Shown here: piece by piece, positions 58,205 to 64,000 of the stretch
How positions within the stretch are numbered: position 1 is the first letter of the stretch
Layout: each line of letters starts with the position of its first letter
Source: CAIYRG01 sp964446945
Lineage (GTDB): Bacteria; Pseudomonadota; Alphaproteobacteria; Micropepsales; Micropepsaceae
Length of the DNA stretch: 64,000 bases
NCBI GenBank assembly: GCA_964446945.1
Contig: CAYUQO010000021.1
Span: 1 to 64,000 of the forward strand
Direction of reading: 5' to 3'
Translations under genes and position numbers: made by a program
The notes under the pieces: model-generated
Seen by the model: the letters and a program-made list of their open reading frames with translations, nothing else
Told to the model about the DNA's origin: nothing
The model's database searches: none

Positions 58205-58771
58205 ATGAGCGACGTTGCCAGGCGAAATGTCATTGAATCCGAAATTGTCGAACCCGGCTACGGCGTTCTGCACAAGACATTTCACTGGGTGGTGTTCGGA
58301 TTGATCGCCGCCCAATATGTGGTCGGATCGGTGATGCCGCATATCGGCAAGAACACCGAGAACATCACCTGGGTGCACTGGCATCTCATCATCGGCGCCG
58401 CGATCACCTTCTTCATCTTCTGGCGTCTCGTCTGGCGGCTGATCCGGCCGGTGCCGATGCTCTCGGAGTTGCCGGCGTGGCAGACGAAGCTCGCCAGCTT
58501 CACGCATACGGGGGTCTACGTGATGATCTTCGCCATGTGCATTCTGGGCTGGGCGGCGGCGAATTATCGCGGTTGGACCGTTTGGCTGTTCGGAGTGGCG
58601 CCGCTGCCGGATCTGGCGGCCAAGGGAACGCCCTGGGCGCATACCGCCGGCGATATCCACGACTGGCTGCTTTATGTGCTGGGCGGCGTGCTCCTGCTGC
58701 ATATCGCCGCGGCGCTCTATCACTATTTCTTCCTGCGCGACCGGGTGCTGCAGCGCATGCTGCCGCACTGA
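58205..58771 (+). CDS. Cytochrome b561
   Basis: 188 residues with four membrane helices and the paired haem histidines of bacterial b561: His near 28 in LHKTFHWVVFGLIAAQYVVG, WVHWHLIIGAAITFFIFWRLVW, ASFTHTGVYVMIFAMCILG, and HDWLLYVLGGVLLLHIAAALYHYFF. It shuttles electrons between the quinone pool and periplasmic acceptors. ATG 58205 has AGGAGATACGC upstream. Confidence 0.92.
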   Translation: MSDVARRNVIESEIVEPGYGVLHKTFHWVVFGLIAAQYVVGSVMPHIGKNTENITWVHWHLIIGAAITFFIFWRLVWRLIRPVPMLSELPAWQTKLASFTHTGVYVMIFAMCILGWAAANYRGWTVWLFGVAPLPDLAAKGTPWAHTAGDIHDWLLYVLGGVLLLHIAAALYHYFFLRDRVLQRMLPH

Positions 58772-58861
58772 GGAATTTTCCGCAAAGCGCCGCGTCAGGG
58801 CCCCACGCGCGAATCCGAAATTGCCAAAGGCAATTTCCGCGCGTGGGATGCAGCGGGTGAG

Positions 58862-59167
58862 CTACTTCGCGATTTCTGCTTTGGCCGAAGCAAGCAAATC
58901 TTCCATTTGCTTGCGGATCATATGGTCCGAGACTTTCACCGAATGACCGTCGAAATCGTGGCGGATGCGGCTGAAAATCGCCTCGTCGTTCGCGGTGATC
59001 AGGTGCGCGGCATAGGCGTCGGCCTCGGCGCCTTTCATTCCCATCTGCTCGGCTGCCCAGTGCCCAAGCATCCGGTTCCGGCGCGAATAGACGCGAAAGC
59101 GCAGCTCCTCATCATGCGCCCATTTGGCCTCGTAACCCTTCTCGCGGTCGTTGAACGAATCACTCAT
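58862..59167 (-). CDS. F1-ATPase inhibitor zeta subunit (DUF1476)
   Basis: 101 residues: SFNDREKGYEAKWAHDEELRF, RRNRMLGHWAAEQMGMKG and EAIFSRIRHDFDGHSVKVSDHMIRKQM. In Paracoccus this protein inhibits ATP hydrolysis by the F1 motor through its N-terminal segment. The family is restricted to alphaproteobacteria. I start at ATG 59167; the long upstream frame is antisense to purC. Confidence 0.93.
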   Translation of the reverse strand: MSDSFNDREKGYEAKWAHDEELRFRVYSRRNRMLGHWAAEQMGMKGAEADAYAAHLITANDEAIFSRIRHDFDGHSVKVSDHMIRKQMEDLLASAKAEIAK

Positions 59168-59416
59168 TGGTATATCCCGGCTGAAGTCGACATCCTCGAC
59201 CGGTAGATTAGCCAAACCTCGACCAATTGTCCGAGTTTCCTCACCTCTCCTGTGAATCAGCCCCGCGGCGCATTGCCCGGATGCCCGGCCATCCGCTAAG
59301 TTTCCCGGAGCACGGGGCTGACCTCTTCGGCGGCCCCGTTGCCATTTCCTTGGGCAAGTCCGCCATTTCGTGCCGGCACCGCCCATCGAGCCGCAGCCGC
59401 GGAAGGTAGGATTTCC

Positions 59417-60178
59417 ATGAAACGGCGACGCACCATTTATGAGGGCAAAGCCAAAATTCTCTACGAAGGGCCCGAGCCGGGAACCCTGGTGCAGTATTTC
59501 AAAGACGATACGACCGCCTTTGATGCGAAAAAGCGCGCCGTGCTCGAGGGTAAAGGCGTTCTGAACAACCGCATCTCCGAATATCTGATGATGCAATTGC
59601 AGGCCATCGGAGTGCCGACACATTTCGTCCGCCGGCTCAATATGCGCGAGCAGTTGATCAAGGAAGTGGAGATCATCCCGCTGGAAGTGGTGGCGCGCAA
59701 TGTTGCCGCCGGATCGCTGTCGGCGCGGCTGGGGATTCAGGAGGGGCAGCCTTTGCCCCGCTCGATCATCGAATATTATTACAAGAACGATCAGCTTCAC
59801 GATCCCTGGGTCTCGGAAGAGCACATCACCGCCTTCGGCTGGGCGAGCCCGCAAGACCTCGACGACATTGTGAACCTCACCATCCGGATCAATGACTTCC
59901 TCTCGGGCCTGTTTCTCGGCGTGGGAATCAAGCTGATTGATTTCAAGCTCGAATTCGGCCGGCTGTGGGAAAATGATTTCATGCGTATCGTGCTGGCCGA
60001 TGAGATCAGCCCCGACTCATGCCGGTTGTGGGACATCCAGACCAATGAGAAGCTCGACAAGGACCGTTTCCGCCGTGATCTCGGCGGCGTGACCGAAGCC
60101 TATTCGGAGGTCGCGAAACGCCTTGGCATTCTTCCCGAATCGGCGCAGGGCTCAAGCGGGCCGGTGCTGGTGCGATGA
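59417..60178 (+). CDS. purC: Phosphoribosylaminoimidazole-succinocarboxamide synthase
   Basis: 253 residues starting MKRRRTIYEGKAKILYEGPEPG (GGAAGG upstream). Family motifs: YFKDDTTAFDAKKRAVLEGKG, IPLEVVARNVAAGSLSARLG, IKLIDFKLEFGRL and ADEISPDSCRLWD. It makes SAICAR in step 8 of purine synthesis and opens the purC-purS-purQ-purL operon, overlapping purS by 4 bases. Confidence 0.97.
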   Translation: MKRRRTIYEGKAKILYEGPEPGTLVQYFKDDTTAFDAKKRAVLEGKGVLNNRISEYLMMQLQAIGVPTHFVRRLNMREQLIKEVEIIPLEVVARNVAAGSLSARLGIQEGQPLPRSIIEYYYKNDQLHDPWVSEEHITAFGWASPQDLDDIVNLTIRINDFLSGLFLGVGIKLIDFKLEFGRLWENDFMRIVLADEISPDSCRLWDIQTNEKLDKDRFRRDLGGVTEAYSEVAKRLGILPESAQGSSGPVLVR

Positions 60179-60414
60179 GAGCACGCGTATTCGTGACATT
60201 GAAATCGGGGGTGCTTGATCCGCAGGGAAAAGCCATCGGTCATGCGCTGAACAGCCTCGGCTTCAATTCCGTCGGCGAAGTGCGACAGGGCAAGGTGATC
60301 GATCTGGAGCTCGCGGAGACCGATCGGGAAAAGGCCTCCGCAAGTATCAGGGACATGTGCGAGAAGCTGCTCGCCAATACCGTGATTGAAAAATATGAAA
60401 TCGAGTTGCGCTGA
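60175..60414 (+). CDS. purS: FGAM synthase subunit PurS
   Basis: 79 residues: RARVFVTLKSGVLDPQGKAI, ALNSLGFNSVGEVRQGKVIDLEL and MCEKLLANTVIEKYEIEL. PurS bridges PurQ and PurL in the three-subunit FGAM synthase. It overlaps purC by 4 bases and lies 6 bases before purQ. Confidence 0.96.
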   Translation: MRARVFVTLKSGVLDPQGKAIGHALNSLGFNSVGEVRQGKVIDLELAETDREKASASIRDMCEKLLANTVIEKYEIELR

Positions 60415-60420
60415 CACGCG

Positions 60421-61089
60421 ATGAAGTCCGCCGTCATTGTGTTTCCCGCCTCCAATTGCGACCGCGACGCGCATGATGCGATCCTGCACGTGACTGGCAA
60501 GGCGCCGAATATGGTCTGGCATGGCGACAGCGAGGTTCCGGACGTCGATCTGATCGTGCTGCCGGGCGGTTTCTCATACGGCGATTACCTGCGCTGCGGC
60601 GCAATGGCGGCACATTCGAAGATCATGGCCGACATCAAGCGCAAAGCCGATGAGGGCGTGGCCGTTCTGGGGATTTGCAACGGGTTCCAGATTTTGACCG
60701 AAGCCGGCCTGCTGCCCGGCACGCTGATGCGCAATGCCGGGCTCAAATTCGTTTGCCGGCCGGTGGAACTGGTGGTGGAGGAATCCCAGTCGGCATTCAC
60801 GCGCAATTATTCCAAAGGCGAACGCGTGACCTTTCCGGTAGCCCATGGCGAAGGCAATTATGTCGCGAGCGAGGACGTTCTCGATCGTCTGGAAGCCGAA
60901 GGCCGCGTCGCATTCCGTTACGCCGAAGGGGAAAACCCGAATGGATCGGCGCGCAATATTGCCGGCATCCTGAATGAAAAGCGCAATGTGCTGGGCTTGA
61001 TGCCACATCCCGAGCGCGCCTGCGAGCCGCTTCTGGGCTCGGTTTCCGGACGCGCGATGTTCCAGAGCCTGCTGGAAACGCTGAAGTGA
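60421..61089 (+). CDS. purQ: FGAM synthase glutaminase subunit PurQ
   Basis: 222 residues, class I glutamine amidotransferase: VIVFPASNCDRDAHDAIL, VLPGGFSYGDYLRCGAMA, nucleophile Cys in VLGICNGFQILTEAGLLPG and His/Glu in LMPHPERACEP. It feeds ammonia to PurL. Confidence 0.97.
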   Translation: MKSAVIVFPASNCDRDAHDAILHVTGKAPNMVWHGDSEVPDVDLIVLPGGFSYGDYLRCGAMAAHSKIMADIKRKADEGVAVLGICNGFQILTEAGLLPGTLMRNAGLKFVCRPVELVVEESQSAFTRNYSKGERVTFPVAHGEGNYVASEDVLDRLEAEGRVAFRYAEGENPNGSARNIAGILNEKRNVLGLMPHPERACEPLLGSVSGRAMFQSLLETLK

Positions 61090-61102
61090 CGGAAGCCGCA
61101 TC

Positions 61103-63316
61103 GTGACGGCGATAACAGCTGAAGTCATTCGCGCCCACGGCCTCGCGGCGAGCGAATATGACCACATCCGCGAATTGCTGGGACGCGATCCGAACATGGT
61201 CGAGCTCGGCATTTTCTCCGTGATGTGGAGCGAGCACTGCTCGTACAAATCGACGCGCGCGCATTTGCGCCGGCTGCCGGTCACCGGACCACGGGTGATT
61301 CAGGGCCCGGGCGAAAATGCCGGGGTGGTCGATATCGGTGACGGTGACGTCGTCGTGTTCAAGATGGAAAGTCACAACCATCCATCTTTCATCGAACCCT
61401 ATCAGGGTGCGGCGACCGGCGTCGGCGGCATCATGCGCGATGTGTTCACCATGGGCGCTCGTCCCGTGGCGATGATGAATGCGCTGCGCTTTGGCGAGCC
61501 GGGGCATGAGAAAACCCGGCATCTCGTCAGCGGCGTCGTTGCCGGGATCGGCGGCTACGGCAATTGCATGGGCGTGCCGACCGTGGGCGGCGAAGTGAAT
61601 TTCCACCCGGCCTATAACGGCAATATTCTCGTCAATGCCATGTGCGTCGGCCTGGCGCGCGGCGACCGCATCTTCAAATCGGCCGCCGAAGGCATCGGTA
61701 ATCCGGTGGTCTATGTCGGATCCAAAACGGGGCGCGACGGGATTCACGGCGCCACCATGGCCTCGGCCGAGTTCAGCGAGGACTCCGAGGAGAAACGCCC
61801 GACCGTCCAGGTCGGCGATCCGTTCACGGAGAAATTGCTGCTCGAAGCCTGCCTCGAATTGATGGCGACCGATGCCATCATTGCGATTCAGGATATGGGC
61901 GCTGCCGGCCTCACTTCCTCTTCGGCCGAAATGGCCGGCAAGGGCGGGACCGGAATCGATCTCGACCTTGATCGCGTTCCGCAGCGCGAAAGCGAGATGA
62001 CCGCATATGAGATGATGCTATCGGAATCGCAGGAACGCATGCTGATGGTGCTGAAGCCGGGCCGTGAGAACGTGGCAGAAGCGATTTTTCGCAAATGGGA
62101 ACTCGACTTCGCGGTGATCGGCAAAACAACCGATACGGGCCGGATGATCGTCCGGCACAAGGGTGGGGTGGTCGCCGATATTCCGGTCAATGCGCTGTCC
62201 GATGAAGCACCCGTGTATCAGCGGCCATACACACCCAAATCATCTCAGGCGCAGGCGCCGATTGAATTCAATCCCGGACGGGATATTGCGGAAAGCCTGC
62301 TGAAACTGCTGGCCTGTCCCGACCTGTGTTCGCGCCGCTGGATCTGGGAGCAATATGATTATTCGGTGATGACGGACACCGTGCAGCCGCCGGGCGGAGA
62401 TGCCGCGGTCGTACGCGTGCACGGAACGAAGAAGGCGCTTGCCATCACGACCGATGTGACGCCCCGCTATTGCCGCGCCGATCCGTTTGAGGGCGCAAAA
62501 CAGGCGGTCGCCGAAGCCTGGCGGAATCTCACCGCGGTGGGTGCAACGCCTGTCGCCGTGACCGACAACCTGAATTTCGGAAATCCGGAACGGCCCGAAA
62601 CCATGGGCGAAATTGTCCGCTGCATCGACGGAATTGCCGAAGCCTGCCGCGCATTGTCATTTCCCGTCGTGTCGGGAAATTGCTCGCTTTACAACGAGAC
62701 GGAAGGCGAGCCGATCCTGCCCACGCCTGCCATCGGCGGGGTTGGATTGCTGGATGATGTATCGCGGGAGGCGAGCATTGGATTAAAACGCCCGGGCGAT
62801 GTCCTGATCCTGATCGGAGAAACGCGCGGCGAACTCGGCCAGTCGCTTTATCTGCGGGAAATCGAGGGGCGTGAAGCGGGCGCGCCGCCCCCGGTCGATC
62901 TGGCCGCCGAAAAGCGCAACGGCGATTTTGTTCGTGCACTGATTGGCGCCGGGCGCACAGATACGGTTCACGATATTTCGGATGGCGGGTTGTTGATCGC
63001 GATCGCGGAGATGGCAATGGCGGGCGGGCTCGGCGCAGCGCTGACGCTTCCGGATCGCGCTCCTCCATTTCTGTTTGGCGAAGATCAGGCGCGCTATGTT
63101 GTTGCTGCGGCTCCTGAAGCTGCCGATGCAATTCGTTCCGATGCGGCGGCTCAAGGCGTTCCGGCGATCCGGATCGGAAAATGCGACGGCGACCGGCTGA
63201 TCATTCCCGGACTGCTGTCGATTCCCGTCACCGGCATGCGCTTGGTGCACGAATCATGGCTGCCGTCATACATGGCCGGCGATGCCACAAGTCAGGCAGG
63301 ATTGGCCGCTTCGTAA
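61103..63316 (+). CDS. purL: FGAM synthase subunit PurL
   Basis: 737 residues, the small-form PurL of the PurS/Q/L complex: MWSEHCSYKSTRAHLRRLPV, VVFKMESHNHPSFIEPYQGAATGVGGI, VGGEVNFHPAYNGNILVNAM, TSSSAEMAGKGGTGIDLDLD and VTDNLNFGNPERPE. It converts FGAR to FGAM with ATP. The GTG start at 61103 follows purQ by 13 bases. Confidence 0.97.
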   Translation: MTAITAEVIRAHGLAASEYDHIRELLGRDPNMVELGIFSVMWSEHCSYKSTRAHLRRLPVTGPRVIQGPGENAGVVDIGDGDVVVFKMESHNHPSFIEPYQGAATGVGGIMRDVFTMGARPVAMMNALRFGEPGHEKTRHLVSGVVAGIGGYGNCMGVPTVGGEVNFHPAYNGNILVNAMCVGLARGDRIFKSAAEGIGNPVVYVGSKTGRDGIHGATMASAEFSEDSEEKRPTVQVGDPFTEKLLLEACLELMATDAIIAIQDMGAAGLTSSSAEMAGKGGTGIDLDLDRVPQRESEMTAYEMMLSESQERMLMVLKPGRENVAEAIFRKWELDFAVIGKTTDTGRMIVRHKGGVVADIPVNALSDEAPVYQRPYTPKSSQAQAPIEFNPGRDIAESLLKLLACPDLCSRRWIWEQYDYSVMTDTVQPPGGDAAVVRVHGTKKALAITTDVTPRYCRADPFEGAKQAVAEAWRNLTAVGATPVAVTDNLNFGNPERPETMGEIVRCIDGIAEACRALSFPVVSGNCSLYNETEGEPILPTPAIGGVGLLDDVSREASIGLKRPGDVLILIGETRGELGQSLYLREIEGREAGAPPPVDLAAEKRNGDFVRALIGAGRTDTVHDISDGGLLIAIAEMAMAGGLGAALTLPDRAPPFLFGEDQARYVVAAAPEAADAIRSDAAAQGVPAIRIGKCDGDRLIIPGLLSIPVTGMRLVHESWLPSYMAGDATSQAGLAAS

Positions 63317-63383
63317 CCTGCTTTCACCGGCGCCAGGGGCTGCGCTAAACTGCCGTGTGAGTGTGGTTCAGGAGTAGTTTGTC

Positions 63384-63617
63384 ATGGCGATGTCAGCCCG
63401 GGAAATCGAAAATGCCATTCGCGCGGCACTGCCCGATGCGGAGGTGACGATCACCGATCTCGCCGGTGATGGTGATCACTATGCCGCGATGGTCGTTTCC
63501 AGCTCATTCCGGGGAAAATCCCGCGTCCAGCAGCACAAGATGGTTTACGACGCCCTGTCGGGGCGGATGGGCGGCCAATTGCACGCACTGTCGCTGCAAA
63601 CCTCGGTCAAGGACTAA
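63384..63617 (+). CDS. BolA family protein
   Basis: 77 residues: AREIENAIRAALPDAEVTIT, HYAAMVVSSSFRGKSRVQQHKMVYDAL, with the conserved His in QQHKMVY. It is followed by a CGFS glutaredoxin, its usual partner in [2Fe-2S] cluster trafficking. It lies 67 bases after purL. Confidence 0.93.
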   Translation: MAMSAREIENAIRAALPDAEVTITDLAGDGDHYAAMVVSSSFRGKSRVQQHKMVYDALSGRMGGQLHALSLQTSVKD

Positions 63618-63618
63618 G

Positions 63619-63690
63619 AATTCGCCTCCCCCTGGCGGGGAGGCACGCGAATTTTTGGTTTAGAAAATTCGCGGGGTGGGGGGCTGGTCC
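63619..63690. repeat. Palindromic intergenic repeat
   Basis: CGCCTCCCCCTGGCGGGGAGGCACGCG, then AATTTTTGGTTTAGAAAATT, CGCGGGGTGGGGGG. The block order and several exact words match the element at 19280-19360, which marks a dispersed repeat family. Confidence 0.6.
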
Positions 63691-63755
63691 AGACTGGGCC
63701 ATTGACGCAATGACGGGGCGACCTTAACTCAGGCATGCGCTAAAGGAATTCCTGA

Positions 63756-64000
63756 ATGAGCTCCAATCCCGTTCACGACCGCATTGCCAAAGCCGTTTCG
63801 GACAACGATGTGCTGCTGTTCATGAAGGGCACGCCGGTGTTCCCGCAATGCGGCTTTTCCGCTGCCGTGGTTCAGGTGCTGTCGGAACTGGGCGTGAAGT
63901 TCAGTTCGGTGGACGTGCTGAAGGATCCCGAAATCCGCCAGGGAATTAAGGAATTCTCCAACTGGCCGACGATTCCGCAGCTTTATGTGAAGGGCGAATT
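63756..64000 (+). CDS. grxD: Monothiol glutaredoxin, Grx4/GrxD family (cut by right edge)
   Basis: 81 codons visible from ATG 63756: MSSNPVHDRIAKAVSDNDVL, LFMKGTPVFPQCGFSAAVVQ with the CGFS active site, and WPTIPQLYVKGE, where the window ends. These proteins carry [2Fe-2S] clusters together with BolA proteins; the two genes are adjacent here. Confidence 0.95.
   Translation, partial: MSSNPVHDRIAKAVSDNDVLLFMKGTPVFPQCGFSAAVVQVLSELGVKFSSVDVLKDPEIRQGIKEFSNWPTIPQLYVKGE

Noticed and set aside
58862..59854. 330-codon minus-strand frame
   Set aside because: Only the last 101 codons (zeta subunit) are supported; the rest is antisense to purC and its leader.

Overview
The window is bacterial chromosome from an alphaproteobacterium. 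The evidence is the co-occurrence of the CtrA-inhibitor SciP (DUF1153), an F1-ATPase inhibitor zeta subunit (DUF1476), the gene order yebC-ruvCAB-ybgC-tolQRAB-pal-cpoB-tilS-ftsH, and a purC-purS-purQ-purL cluster followed by a BolA protein and a monothiol glutaredoxin. The backbone is visibly GC-rich and densely coding. I cannot place the family with confidence; Rhizobiales- or Micropepsales-like groups would fit.

Layout. (1) 1-12.5 kb, minus strand: ftsH (cut by the left edge), tilS, cpoB, pal, tolB, tolA, tolR, tolQ, a PAP2 acid phosphatase, ybgC, ruvB, ruvA, ruvC, a DUF427 gene and yebC. Transcription runs from yebC towards ftsH. A 10-N gap at 8497-8506 is an assembly artefact: the two contig ends overlap and duplicate the 3' end of ybgC. 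(2) 12.6-26.7 kb, mixed strands: LigB-type dioxygenase, threonine ammonia-lyase, GNAT acetyltransferase, four tandem secreted DUF6152 paralogues whose predicted mature N-terminus is His-His, sciP, a TAT-exported MmgE/PrpD protein, tRNA-Leu(UAA) beside a tRNA-Leu remnant, an EfeU-type iron permease with a cupredoxin and an outer-membrane barrel, a CcmI-like protein, a CinA-domain protein and methionine aminopeptidase. (3) 27,214-50,358: a 23.1-kb genomic island inserted inside radC. (4) 50.5-64 kb, plus strand: PAS hybrid sensor kinase, gabD, a copper-related cluster (DUF2946, secreted protein, CopC), purB, cytochrome b561, the zeta subunit (minus strand), purC-purS-purQ-purL, a bolA family gene and a glutaredoxin cut by the right edge.

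The island was integrated by a large serine recombinase at its left end. attL and attR can be placed to the base: joining across a shared AC dinucleotide restores radC in frame. The same exchange in the excised circle would fuse the recombinase in frame to the HTH protein at the right end. Cargo, left to right: an HNH-type protein, S1/P1 nuclease, a three-gene His-Xaa-Ser (HxsB-HxsC-HxsA) radical-SAM peptide-modification operon, a divergent pair of tail-anchored proteins (LRAT-like and XRE), a second HNH-type protein, a membrane pYEATS-like protein with a degenerate RadC/JAB partner, a small tyrosine recombinase, two unknown proteins, a ubiquitin-like conjugation operon (47-residue peptide ending in Gly, E2-E1 fusion, JAMM protease), a FabZ-like hotdog protein lacking the catalytic Glu, a 7TM histidine kinase, then element-maintenance genes (ArdC-like, RuvC-like, XRE, AAA ATPase, a broken second serine recombinase).

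Three copies of one 25-bp dyad (TGAACAGAAT-N5-ATTCTGTTCA) lie in front of the HNH gene, the pYEATS/JAB-tyrosine recombinase divergent pair, and the ubiquitin-like operon-hotdog divergent pair. This suggests that the cargo is one regulon. The ubiquitin-like operon with its regulon, and the integration-dependent gene split, are the strongest candidates for something undescribed.
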